A DNA stretch of 64,000 bases from Eubacterium sp. (lineage in GTDB: Bacteria; Bacillota; Clostridia; Oscillospirales; Acutalibacteraceae): the NCBI GenBank assembly GCA_017463985.1, contig JAFUEH010000036.1, forward strand, positions 1 to 64,000. The letters are read 5' to 3'. Shown here one piece after another: positions 1 to 9,650 of this stretch. The notes beneath the pieces were generated by a model. It made no database searches. It was not told the DNA's origin and saw only the letters and a list, made by a program, of their open reading frames with translations. Both the position numbers and the translations under genes were made by a program. Each line of letters opens with the position of its first letter. Position 1 is the stretch's first letter.

Positions 1-54
1 CGCTTTGACCGTTTTAGAATCAGAATTCTGCTTATGTTTGCCCCTTAAACGGCG

Positions 55-110
55 AACACAGCAATGGCTGAATTCAGCCATTGCTGTGTTATCCTTCTTC
101 GTCTTTATTT
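55..110. terminator. 36-bp perfect palindrome, probable terminator hairpin
   Basis: Positions 55-70 and 75-90 are exact inverted copies (AACACAGCAATGGCTG) around AATT, so the whole 55-90 block is a perfect palindrome. On the plus strand it is followed by a C/T-rich run ending in TTTATTTTTT near 103-114. It lies in the gap downstream of the minus-strand protease gene, so it most likely ends a plus-strand transcript entering from outside the window. The immediate U-tract is imperfect, so efficiency is uncertain. Nothing else is recognisable in 1-182. Confidence 0.55.
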
Positions 111-182
111 TTTGCTTACCCCAACATTTGACATAGAGTCTTTTTTATTCGTTACTTAACGGCTGCGATCAGCATACACTCA

Positions 183-3071
183 TTATAAAAGTGTGTTGAT
201 TTCTGCAAAAGCAGTGTCAGCTTCTTTTATCTTCTGTTCATTACCGATCACGGTAACGGTAGCGCCGTCGATCCACTGTGCCAGCAGCTCACCGAAAGCA
301 TTCACGTCGGCCAGGTCGGCGCGGATGATCTGTTTTCTGACAGCGGTATCGTAATCAAGCGTTTTGCCCAACAGTAAGGAAAAAACAGCGGTCAAACCCT
401 TTTCATAAGGTGTTTTCGGCTTATCCAGCTTGTTCATTGCGCCGATAATGTACTGGCGCAGCGTGCGCTCATTTACATCGAGCGTTTTCAAAAAGTCCGC
501 CGATTTCCGGAAGGTCTCTAACGTTTTATCAAGGTTTGGGTCGCGGTAGGAGATCATCGATGCTTCGCCGTTCCTTTCAAAGGTCGCAAAGCAACCGTAA
601 GCGCCGCCGAGCACACGGACATTCTGCCATAAATAGGCGGTGCTGAGCAAGTGCGCTGCGACGAGGGCAATGCCGCGCTGTTCCTTTGCCGCCTCTGGCA
701 GCAGTCCGCACAGGGCGTCGTACTGCACCTGTGAGGGCGAAGCGTAAGCGGCCGGCTTTTTGGCGGAGAGCGCAGGGAAGGCGAGCTGTTCTTCGGCGTC
801 ACCGTCAGCGGTTAAGAGCGCTGCAAAGCGATCAGTGTATTCCTTGGCTTTTTCAAGGAAGTGACGCTCACCGATATAGCTGAAGCACCAGGCGTCCTTT
901 TGCATTAATGCGTGGCGGATGGATTCCATGGCATTCACGATATCGTCCTTGCGCTCCTCATAGTGATCCAGCAGGTCGCACAGAAAACGGTAGAAACCAT
1001 ACCCTGTTACCGTTTCGTCAAACGCATATTTTTTTGAATAGGCTGCCAAACCGAGGCTGCGCACGGTGATATGCGACGTTTCCAGCAGATTGCGCGTCAG
1101 TGACGACTTGAGCTGCAGCAGCAGATCCTTAATATGCGCTGTGTCACTGAAATCGGTGTCGAGCAGGATCTCTCTGTTGAGCGCAGCAACCTGATCGGCG
1201 TTTTCATAAAGAAAGCGGCTGTGCCAGAACAGATACGGTACGAGCGGCCTGTCGAACGCATTGCCGTCGACGGCAATATAACTCTGCGCCAACTCTCCTG
1301 TATAATTATCGATCAGGTCAGAGAGGGCTGCATAGCTGTGTTCCTTCGTGTCCATCGCACCTACCAGTTCAATGAATATCCGGACGTAAGGGAGCAGCTC
1401 CGTGGGCAGGCGGCGAAGATCAAACAGAAAATAGAAATAGGCAATATCGTTCGTTGCCTGCAGGTCGAAATACAGTTGATTCTTACCGGTGTCTATTATC
1501 TCAACAGGCGTTTCCTCCGGCGTTTCGCTCAAGTCGCTGCGCTCAAGAAGAGGAATCTTTTCAGCGTCCTCCTCTGTGTCCTCGCTGTAGCGATATGCAT
1601 TGAGCAGGGCGAAGTCTGCCTTCACGTCTTCCAGGTTCAGTGACTGCAGCTGTGCAGCACACTTTTCTGCTAAAAGACTGTCCTCACGTGCCGAAAATTC
1701 GGTGTCCGGATAAACCGTTGCAAAGGCTTTATGGCTGTTTTCCAGGAAATATTGACGGATAAACTGTTCAAAGTAATCGCCCTCAGCAAGTACCTTCAGC
1801 TCGTCGATCGCATCAAAGAATTCGAGCATAAGAAGCGGATTTTCCTCCTCGTAAAGGAATGGCGCCAGCGCCTGAATCGCAAAGGTGATGCCCTTCGGCG
1901 TCCAGTCGGAGCTTTCCTCCTTTTCCTGGAATTCCAAAACGCGGATTGCAGAGAGCAGCTTGTCCTTATCAATACCGTTTTCAACGAGCTGTGTCAACTC
2001 AGTGTCTATTATCTTTTTAAAGGTGTCCTTTTCGCTTTCCTTGCACTTAGCGGCAACAAATCCAAAGTGAGGACAACGGATCAGCTCATCTACCGTGGAA
2101 TAGAAATCTTCACCGATGCCTGCCTTTTGGAGCGCATTTTTAATAACGGCGCCTTGCGACGTGCACAGAATTCTGTCCAGTACGCGCAGCGTAAGATAAT
2201 TCAGCGGTGTATGCGGCAGATGCAGTGCAAAGTCATAAGAGAAATAATGTCCTTTCTCCAGGTCTGTTTCATCGGCAGGATATGGCGCAGTGACCTCCTT
2301 GTAAGGCCGGCTGTCTATGGCGGGAATGACAAAACGCTCGGTTTTTTCATAGCGGCTGAGGTATTCCTCATCGATCATCTGGAGAATGGCCTCCGTGTCG
2401 ATTTTTCCGTACAGAAAGATCACGGCGTTAGAGGCTGTATAGTGTCTGTGATAAAAATCGCATAACTCCTCATAACTCAGGTCAGCAATGTCGAGCGGCA
2501 GACCGCCGGATTCAAAGGCGTAAGGCGTTCCTTCAAAGAGTGCGCCGGCAACGGCGTTTTCTATATGCATATCTACGCTGCCCTCAGCGCCCTTCATCTC
2601 ATTGAATACGACGCCGTTAAAGCCCTTTACTTCGCCGTTTTCGTCCAACTCAAAGTGGTGACCTTCCTGCAGAAAAACCTCTTTTTTGTGCGGCAGCAGC
2701 GGACGGAACGCCGCGTCGAGATAAACACCGGCTAGGTTCTGAAAGTCCTTTTCGTTCGTGCTGGCTACCGGATACATCGTAAAGTCGCTGAAGGTCATGG
2801 CGTTGAGGAAGGAATACATAGAACCCTTCATCAGCTGTACAAAAGGATCCTTCAGCGGATATTTGTCCGAGCCGCAGAGTACGCTGTGTTCAATAATATG
2901 CGCAATGCCCTTGCTGTTTTCCGACGGTGTGGAAAAGGCGATCGAGATCGCCCGGTTCGTGTCCTCCGCCGGCATTACGATCACTCTTGCGCCGGTCTTA
3001 CGGTGCTCATAGTAGGTTACTTCACATTTGATGTCGCGGATATACCGCTTGTCTTTTACAATATAATTCAT
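183..3071 (-). CDS. M16C family zinc metalloprotease (presequence-protease type)
   Basis: Predicted 962-residue member of the insulinase/pitrilysin superfamily, M16C branch (PreP/falcilysin type), which degrades short peptides inside a clamshell chamber. The inverted zinc motif HxxEH is present as H58-I-I-E-H62, and the third-ligand region FNEMKG lies near residue 158. The length of nearly 1,000 residues with four repeated M16 domains in one chain is normal for M16C. The start is placed at MNYIVKDK because a GGGAGGTAAC ribosome site (about 3081-3090) precedes it; an upstream in-frame start would add 15 residues and lie inside the preceding gene. It is last in a three-gene operon with a HAD phosphatase and an Xaa-Pro peptidase, which suggests peptide turnover. 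The HAD stop codon lies inside this gene's ribosome site. No signal peptide, so it is cytoplasmic. Confidence 0.93.
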   Translation of the reverse strand: MNYIVKDKRYIRDIKCEVTYYEHRKTGARVIVMPAEDTNRAISIAFSTPSENSKGIAHIIEHSVLCGSDKYPLKDPFVQLMKGSMYSFLNAMTFSDFTMYPVASTNEKDFQNLAGVYLDAAFRPLLPHKKEVFLQEGHHFELDENGEVKGFNGVVFNEMKGAEGSVDMHIENAVAGALFEGTPYAFESGGLPLDIADLSYEELCDFYHRHYTASNAVIFLYGKIDTEAILQMIDEEYLSRYEKTERFVIPAIDSRPYKEVTAPYPADETDLEKGHYFSYDFALHLPHTPLNYLTLRVLDRILCTSQGAVIKNALQKAGIGEDFYSTVDELIRCPHFGFVAAKCKESEKDTFKKIIDTELTQLVENGIDKDKLLSAIRVLEFQEKEESSDWTPKGITFAIQALAPFLYEEENPLLMLEFFDAIDELKVLAEGDYFEQFIRQYFLENSHKAFATVYPDTEFSAREDSLLAEKCAAQLQSLNLEDVKADFALLNAYRYSEDTEEDAEKIPLLERSDLSETPEETPVEIIDTGKNQLYFDLQATNDIAYFYFLFDLRRLPTELLPYVRIFIELVGAMDTKEHSYAALSDLIDNYTGELAQSYIAVDGNAFDRPLVPYLFWHSRFLYENADQVAALNREILLDTDFSDTAHIKDLLLQLKSSLTRNLLETSHITVRSLGLAAYSKKYAFDETVTGYGFYRFLCDLLDHYEERKDDIVNAMESIRHALMQKDAWCFSYIGERHFLEKAKEYTDRFAALLTADGDAEEQLAFPALSAKKPAAYASPSQVQYDALCGLLPEAAKEQRGIALVAAHLLSTAYLWQNVRVLGGAYGCFATFERNGEASMISYRDPNLDKTLETFRKSADFLKTLDVNERTLRQYIIGAMNKLDKPKTPYEKGLTAVFSLLLGKTLDYDTAVRKQIIRADLADVNAFGELLAQWIDGATVTVIGNEQKIKEADTAFAEINTLL

Positions 3072-3081
3072 AGTTACCTTG

Positions 3082-3738
3082 TTACCTCCCTTGGTTGGCT
3101 TGAAGCGTCTTTTCAAATTCGGTCAGCGTAGGAAAACACACATCAACGATCCGCGCGGTCTCGCTGTCGCATTCCCATATATCCGGTACCATGACGACGC
3201 GGCAGCCGGCACGGTGCGCTGACCACAGACCGCTGCGAGAATCCTCCACCGCATAGCAGTCCTCCGGCTTCTCACCGAGTGCGTGTGCAGCTGCCAAATA
3301 AATATCCGGCTCCGGCTTAGAGCGACTGATCATATCGCCGCTGATAATGCTGTCAAAACAATGTGTGATACCGGCGTCATTCAGATGGTGCAGAACGGAT
3401 TCTCTGCTTGAAGAGGAGGCGACCGCCGTCCGGTAATCCAGCGCTTTCAGCGTTGCCAGCAGGGAATAGACACCCTCCTTTACAGGTACGGGATGTGTGC
3501 TGTAATATGCCTGCAGCCATGCGCGGTAAAGTGCCTGAAAACGGTCGTTGTCAAAGCGATTGCCAAATTCCTCACGGAAGATACGTACGCTTTCCGGCGT
3601 CGTCCTGCCGAGCGTTTTGAACACCATATAGCCAACCTTCCCGAGTCCGCAGGCGTCACCGATCTCATCCCAGCATCGGATCGCGAGCCGTTCTGTATCA
3701 AACAGCACGCCGTCCATGTCAAAAATGACCGCTTTCAT
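3082..3738 (-). CDS. HAD-superfamily hydrolase, beta-phosphoglucomutase-like
   Basis: 218-residue HAD subfamily IA protein. Motif I is FDMDGVL (D7 nucleophile, D9), the Ser-rich motif II is VASSSS, the motif III lysine lies in SKPEPDIY, and motif IV is the ED of VEDSRSG. A helical cap domain lies between motifs I and II. The family dephosphorylates or isomerises small phosphorylated sugars and metabolites; the substrate cannot be told from sequence. The start ATG overlaps the stop of the upstream Xaa-Pro peptidase (TAATG), indicating translational coupling. Its own stop TAA falls within the ribosome site of the M16C protease downstream, so the three genes are tightly linked. Confidence 0.9.
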   Translation of the reverse strand: MKAVIFDMDGVLFDTERLAIRCWDEIGDACGLGKVGYMVFKTLGRTTPESVRIFREEFGNRFDNDRFQALYRAWLQAYYSTHPVPVKEGVYSLLATLKALDYRTAVASSSSRESVLHHLNDAGITHCFDSIISGDMISRSKPEPDIYLAAAHALGEKPEDCYAVEDSRSGLWSAHRAGCRVVMVPDIWECDSETARIVDVCFPTLTEFEKTLQANQGR

Positions 3739-4811
3739 TATAAAATAATCAGCTCTTTCGTGACAGTGGAAAGGTTTTCACGGCCGCGCGGCGAAAGATA
3801 GCAGACGTCCTCAATACGAATGCCGAATTGATCGGGCAGGTAGATGCCCGGCTCTACTGACGTGACATTACCTACCTCGTAGGTGTCAGTGCTGCGCGGA
3901 GACGCGTTGAAGCCCTCGTGAATTTCAATACCAACGCCGTGTCCGAGTCCGTGACGGAAGTACTGCGCCATATTTTCAGCGTCCAGCACGTCGTAAGCAG
4001 CCTTATAGACATCCACGCATTTTACGCCGGCATTCAGCGCCTTGATACCGGCCAGCTGAGCGCGCAGCACCAGGTCATAAGCCCATTTCATTTTCTCCGT
4101 TGCGTGTCCGACAGCAACCGTTCTTGTCATATCCGAATGGTAGCCCTTATAGGTTGCGCCGAAGTCAAACAGCACAAAGTCGCCCTCTTGAACCACCTTA
4201 TCGCTCGGAACGCCGTGCGGCATCGATGTGTGCGCACCGGTCAGCAGGATCGTGTCAAAGGAGAGTCCGTAGGAACCGTTTTTGGCCATTAAATAGTCAA
4301 AATAAGCCGCCAGCTCTTTTTCAGTCTTGCCGGCTTGAACGTGGTTCAGCAGCTCCAGGAACGCTGTCTCCGCAATGCGGTTGGCCTCCTTAAGCAGGAC
4401 GACCTCCTCGGCCTCCTTGCGGTTGCGTTCACGCATCAGCGCGTCATCCAATTCTATGAATTCAACAGAGGGCATTTCCTTTGCCAACTCCACATAACGG
4501 GCGAGCGTGATGCTCTCGTTCTCAAATACTAACCGCTTCACATTGTGCTTCTCGGCAAGCTCCGCCACCGCCTTTACAAAGCTGACGGTCGGTTCGATCG
4601 CTGTCAGACCTGTAACTTTGGCGTTTTCCTGCGCGGTTTCAATGTAGCGCGAATCCACCAAGTGATAAGCGGCGCCGTCCTTTGTGATCAGCACCACGCC
4701 CTCGCTCGGTGAAAAGCCGCACAGATAGTGCATATTGGCTTCGTTGAACAAAATCAGCGCGTCGGCGCTTCGGTCATTAATAATGTTGATACATTTCGCA
4801 ATATTATTCAT
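3738..4811 (-). CDS. Xaa-Pro peptidase, M24 family
   Basis: 357-residue aminopeptidase P/prolidase-type enzyme that cleaves peptides with proline next to the N-terminus. It has an N-terminal creatinase-like domain (about 1-130) and a C-terminal pita-bread catalytic domain. All five dinuclear-metal ligands are visible: D216 (FDFGA), D227 (SDMTRT), H291 (GHGVG), E320 (SVEPG) and E334 (RIEDV). The start at MNNIAK is chosen because AAGGAG sits seven bases upstream; another ATG six bases earlier would leave almost no spacing. It is the first gene of the operon, followed with a one-base overlap by the HAD gene. A good sigma-A promoter with a palindrome in its spacer lies just upstream. Cytoplasmic peptide catabolism is the probable role. 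Confidence 0.94.
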   Translation of the reverse strand: MNNIAKCINIINDRSADALILFNEANMHYLCGFSPSEGVVLITKDGAAYHLVDSRYIETAQENAKVTGLTAIEPTVSFVKAVAELAEKHNVKRLVFENESITLARYVELAKEMPSVEFIELDDALMRERNRKEAEEVVLLKEANRIAETAFLELLNHVQAGKTEKELAAYFDYLMAKNGSYGLSFDTILLTGAHTSMPHGVPSDKVVQEGDFVLFDFGATYKGYHSDMTRTVAVGHATEKMKWAYDLVLRAQLAGIKALNAGVKCVDVYKAAYDVLDAENMAQYFRHGLGHGVGIEIHEGFNASPRSTDTYEVGNVTSVEPGIYLPDQFGIRIEDVCYLSPRGRENLSTVTKELIIL

Positions 4812-4839
4812 ACGCATACTCCTTTTACTTATTAATGTC

Positions 4840-4867
4840 ATTATAACACAAATTAGCGCTAATTCAA
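4840..4867 (-). promoter_or_regulatory. Sigma-A promoter of the Xaa-Pro peptidase operon
   Basis: On the minus strand, TTGAAT (4862-4867) and a perfect TATAAT (4840-4845) are separated by 16 bp, ending about 30 bases upstream of the peptidase start. The spacer holds a perfect 14-bp palindrome (4851-4864). Confidence 0.65.
4851..4864. promoter_or_regulatory. 14-bp palindrome, candidate operator
   Basis: AATTAGCGCTAATT is a perfect palindrome in the spacer of the minus-strand promoter and just upstream of a weak plus-strand promoter (TTGACT at 4878) for the GH51 gene. A dimeric regulator bound here could affect both divergent units. The regulator is unknown. Confidence 0.4.
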
Positions 4868-4940
4868 TACATTTTAATTGACTTTGGTCCGGCTATATGT
4901 TACTTTTAGCTTAACAGATAAAGCGAAAAGGAGCGCGGCT

Positions 4941-6427
<1,487 letters not shown>

Positions 6428-6431
<4 letters not shown>

Positions 6432-6679
6432 GCCGCTGCAGACGTTGCCTGCTGGCTGAGGCCGGCGAGCAGGTCACGTATGACGAGCTGACGGCGTATC
6501 TTGCTACGCTGCCGCCGACTACGCTGACCGATGAAGAAACATATCAAAAAAGAATTACTGAATGTATAAACTGTGACTGCTTGATTTCGGGGATGTGTCT
6601 GAAATGCGGCTGTTACGTGGAAGTACGGGCGCGGCTGAAGGAAGCTGACTGTCCGAATATAAATGAGCAAAGGTGGTAA
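6428..6679 (+). CDS. Small Cys-rich protein, DUF6171-like
   Basis: 83 residues with an N-terminal CRRC motif and a C-terminal Cys cluster (CINCDC...CLKCGC), typical of a small zinc-binding protein. It resembles, from memory, the DUF6171 family common in Clostridia; function unknown. It starts with GTG overlapping the GH51 stop by four bases (GTGA), so it is probably translationally coupled. Its stop TAA overlaps a possible ATG of the metallophosphoesterase. The link to arabinose metabolism may be only operon position. Confidence 0.75.
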
Positions 6680-6684
6680 TGATC

Positions 6685-8043
6685 ATGACACCGTTCAAGT
6701 TCTATTTGATTGCAGATCCACATTATTTTGCGTCTAAGCTCGGCGCTTACGGCAAGGAATATGATGCGTTCATGCACTATGAGCAAAAATGCTTTGCTGA
6801 GACCCAAAGCATTAATGAAGCAGTATTTGACTGGCTTGCTGCCGCTGATGAGGCCGATACGGTGTTTATCGCCGGCGATCTGGTGTTTAACGGTGAGCGA
6901 GAGAGCCATTACGGTTTTTTGGAGCAGCTGCAAAAGCTGCGTGATGCCGGCAAGCGCGTCTATGTGATCACGGCCGACCATGATTTTAAGGAAACACGCG
7001 AGGAGTGTTTTGCTTTTGACGATACCGGTAAGACCCATCCGGAAAATATGACGCGTGCCGAGCTGTTTGATTTGTATAGTGACTACGGCTTCGGTGAGGC
7101 GATCGCTGTGGACCGCCAGCATCTTTCTTATGTGGCGCAGTTAACGGACGGCCTGCGCCTGCTGGCCCTCAATAACGACGGCGCTTCGGACGGCGGACGT
7201 CATTTCGATGAGGAGCATATCGCTTGGATCAAGGAACAGACGGCAAAAGCCCGTGAGGACGGTCAGATGATGATTGCGATGAATCATTATCCGATTTTAC
7301 CCGGTCAGCCGATTTTTTCACTCATCAGCTCGACCTACCAAAAGGACGGAAAGGCCGTTGCAGATCTGTTAGCGAACGAGGGCGTTCACCTGATCTTTAC
7401 CGGTCACATGCACATGCATTCCGTGAATGAATATACGACAGAAAAAGGCAATAAGCTGTACGATGTCTGCACCGGTTCGATCATTGCCGATCCTTCGGTG
7501 ATCCGCTTGGTGGAGGTGATCGACGACGCTACGGTGGATATTAAGACGATCGAAGCGCCTGATTTTGTTTGGGATACCGGCGGCAGAACGTGTAAGCAGT
7601 ATCTCAGCGATATGTTCGATCAGATGATCGTGAATGTACTGTATGATATGGCTTATGATACGGAGCGCATGATGAATAAATTCGGCTTGGATAAAAAGCT
7701 GAAGCCGGTGCTGAAAACACTGGGCAAGATCCTGCAAAAAACCACCGTCGGCGGCCTTGGCAGAATGTTATTCTTCAAAACAGATAAAAGCGTCAGAAAA
7801 GCCAAGGTGAAGGACGTGGCCGCCGAGCTGGTACGGGTCATTTTTGAAGGCAATCAATACTTTAAAGAGGGTACGCCGATGGGCGACGCGATCCTTGCCG
7901 TGTTTGGCCGTATGAAGCCGATTTTCAAGAAAATTCATGCGAAGAATTTTGACGGTTCGCCGGCGGATATTTACGACCTGCTGAAGAACTCAGCCGGCAA
8001 TTATGGTATCGACGACTACAACGCTGTATTAAAACTGAAATAA
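6685..8043 (+). CDS. Metallophosphoesterase family protein
   Basis: 452-residue calcineurin-like phosphoesterase. Visible metal motifs are D11-P-H13, G64-D65, a histidine in AMNHYP and the GHMHMH motif. The usual GNHD block is ADHD here (97-100), so the bridging Asn is replaced by Asp. The C-terminal third (about 300-452) is a family-specific helical extension. The chosen start MTPFKF has AAAGGTGG eight bases upstream; an ATG two codons earlier overlaps the previous stop and is possible. There is no signal peptide, so it is probably cytoplasmic. The substrate is unknown. The gene is third in the GH51 operon, followed 17 bases later by a membrane protein gene. Confidence 0.88.
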   Translation: MTPFKFYLIADPHYFASKLGAYGKEYDAFMHYEQKCFAETQSINEAVFDWLAAADEADTVFIAGDLVFNGERESHYGFLEQLQKLRDAGKRVYVITADHDFKETREECFAFDDTGKTHPENMTRAELFDLYSDYGFGEAIAVDRQHLSYVAQLTDGLRLLALNNDGASDGGRHFDEEHIAWIKEQTAKAREDGQMMIAMNHYPILPGQPIFSLISSTYQKDGKAVADLLANEGVHLIFTGHMHMHSVNEYTTEKGNKLYDVCTGSIIADPSVIRLVEVIDDATVDIKTIEAPDFVWDTGGRTCKQYLSDMFDQMIVNVLYDMAYDTERMMNKFGLDKKLKPVLKTLGKILQKTTVGGLGRMLFFKTDKSVRKAKVKDVAAELVRVIFEGNQYFKEGTPMGDAILAVFGRMKPIFKKIHAKNFDGSPADIYDLLKNSAGNYGIDDYNAVLKLK

Positions 8044-8060
8044 ATGCCCATACTATCCGT

Positions 8061-8924
8061 ATGAAACAGGACGGATTATGGAAGGATGTCGGTCGGTTCG
8101 TGACCGATGAGGGCGCAACTCCGCTGATAGCTTTATCGGCGGTTTTGTGCGTATTGGAGCTGTTCACGCCGTTGCGCCTGATTGATTTCAGCGTTTTCGG
8201 GGCAACAACATTTTATACGGCGCTGCGGTACCGGCAACGTACGCCTTTACTGCATCGTGCCGCTTCTGTACTGCTACTATCTTTACTGCTGTATGTGCTT
8301 TTCGGCGCGGCAGAGGTGATCGCTGTACCGCTGGCAAAATGGCTGTCGAACAAGCCGGTGCTGTTCGGTCCCGTCAACGATGTGTATACGCTTTTGTTTG
8401 GCAATGCGCTTTCGGAGGCTGTTTATCACACCGGCTGTGTGGCTGCTGTGATTACGGAGAAGGGGATTGTCGGCGGTGTGATCGAGGTCGTCAAAGCCGC
8501 AACGCCCTCAGCGACGCGCCTTGCCGCACAGTATCTTACCGGTAGTTATTATGAAAATCTTTTTTTACCGCTTGGTGTGATCGCAGCCCTATGGCCAAAG
8601 TGCCAAAAACGTCGCCGTGCGGCGCTGCTGGCGGCTTTTGGACTGTCGCTTTTCGCCGGCGATGGGCGGATATTCTCACTGCTGCTGGTGATGGAACCTA
8701 CCGTATACGTTGCGTTTTTGCTTTCGACTGCGCTTGCCTTTTTGACGGCTTCACTGTTGGGGATCGGTGTTGCCTTTACAGATCGTGCCTCGCTGCCGGA
8801 GCTGTTGGCGAATGTGCAGCAACCGATCCTTTTTGTCTCTGCCGGTGTTCTGCTGGCGGTGACTGCCTTTTTTATCACAAAATATGTCAATCGAAAATGG
8901 GGGAGAAAAGATGAATTTACGTGA
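8061..8924 (+). CDS. Membrane protein, distantly PTS EIIC-like
   Basis: 287-residue polytopic membrane protein with about seven hydrophobic segments. Residues about 155-235 (YLTGSYYENLFLPLG, a basic KCQKRRR turn, then AFGLSLFAGDGRIFSLLL and MEPTVYVAFLL) run parallel to the C-terminal half of glucose-type PTS EIIC domains. The conserved GITEP sugar-binding segment is not preserved, and no EIIB or EIIA domain is attached. It may be a derived or non-phosphotransferring relative; this is recognition by eye only. No clear ribosome site precedes the ATG. The end overlaps the start of the next gene by 14 bases. Confidence 0.6.
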   Translation: MKQDGLWKDVGRFVTDEGATPLIALSAVLCVLELFTPLRLIDFSVFGATTFYTALRYRQRTPLLHRAASVLLLSLLLYVLFGAAEVIAVPLAKWLSNKPVLFGPVNDVYTLLFGNALSEAVYHTGCVAAVITEKGIVGGVIEVVKAATPSATRLAAQYLTGSYYENLFLPLGVIAALWPKCQKRRRAALLAAFGLSLFAGDGRIFSLLLVMEPTVYVAFLLSTALAFLTASLLGIGVAFTDRASLPELLANVQQPILFVSAGVLLAVTAFFITKYVNRKWGRKDEFT

Positions 8925-9579
8925 GGAGCTGTTCCTGCACCAAGATCCGGCTTATCAGGCCTTTCAGCGTAAGCTGATACCTACTGCTGCACCGGATAAG
9001 ATTATTGGCGTGCGGCTGCCGGTGTTGCGCAAGCTGGCAGCAAAGGCAATGGCGGAAAATGCGGATAATCAGCTGGAATATTATGAGGAAGTCATGGTTT
9101 ACGGCTTTACAATTGGCAGAAAAAAAGGAACGGCTGCTATGCACCGTGAGGATCTGGCTTCATTTATACCGCTGATCGATAACTGGGCTGTCTGCGATTC
9201 CTGTTGCGCCTCCTTTAAGTTTACTGCGCAGTACCGCGAGGAGCTTTATCCGTTTATTAAAAGCTATCTTTCCGGTTCGGAGTATGAAGCGCGCTTTGCC
9301 GTCGTTATGCTGATGGATTATTACCTGACGGATGGCTACATAGACGAGGTGCTGTCCCTACTGTGCGAAATAAAAAGCGATTACTATTATGTCAATATGG
9401 CTGTGGCATGGGCGCTTTCCGTCGCCTTTGTCAAATACCGCGACAAAACGCTGCCTTACCTGACGCAGAAAACCTTGACCCCGGCGGTGCAGAATAAGAC
9501 AATACAGAAAATCAAGGAATCTTACCGTGTAACGGATACGGATAAGCAGCTGTTGAATTCTTTTAAAATCAGCAGGTAA
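8911..9579 (+). CDS. DNA alkylation repair family protein (AlkD-like HEAT repeats)
   Basis: 222 residues with the all-helical character of AlkD-type HEAT-repeat glycosylases, including the recognisable segments GVRLPVLRKLAAK near the N-terminus, WAVCDSC in the middle and VNMAVAWALSVAF near the end. The family excises positively charged alkylated bases such as 3-methyladenine and 7-methylguanine. The start MNLREEL follows a GGGGGAGAAAAG ribosome site inside the upstream membrane gene. It is the last gene of the GH51 cluster before a new promoter at 9583. Cytoplasmic. Confidence 0.85.
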   Translation: MNLREELFLHQDPAYQAFQRKLIPTAAPDKIIGVRLPVLRKLAAKAMAENADNQLEYYEEVMVYGFTIGRKKGTAAMHREDLASFIPLIDNWAVCDSCCASFKFTAQYREELYPFIKSYLSGSEYEARFAVVMLMDYYLTDGYIDEVLSLLCEIKSDYYYVNMAVAWALSVAFVKYRDKTLPYLTQKTLTPAVQNKTIQKIKESYRVTDTDKQLLNSFKISR

Positions 9580-9582
9580 GTA

Positions 9583-9611
9583 TTGCATTTGCATTCTAAT
9601 TTTGTTATGAT
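9583..9611 (+). promoter_or_regulatory. Sigma-A promoter of the BMP lipoprotein gene
   Basis: TTGCAT (9583-9588) and TATGAT (9606-9611) with 17 bp spacing, 40 bases upstream of the ATG. Confidence 0.65.
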
Positions 9612-9650
9612 AATAAAAGATATTGAAGATGAGTGCTTGGGGGAATAAGA

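Noticed and set aside
55..90. 36-bp palindrome as an insertion-sequence end or origin
   Set aside because: No transposase, no target duplication and no repeats nearby. A hairpin between genes, probably a terminator, is sufficient.
1134..2465. Long plus-strand open frames inside the M16C protease gene
   Set aside because: They are antisense to a protein with clear family motifs, have no ribosome sites and show no recognisable domains.
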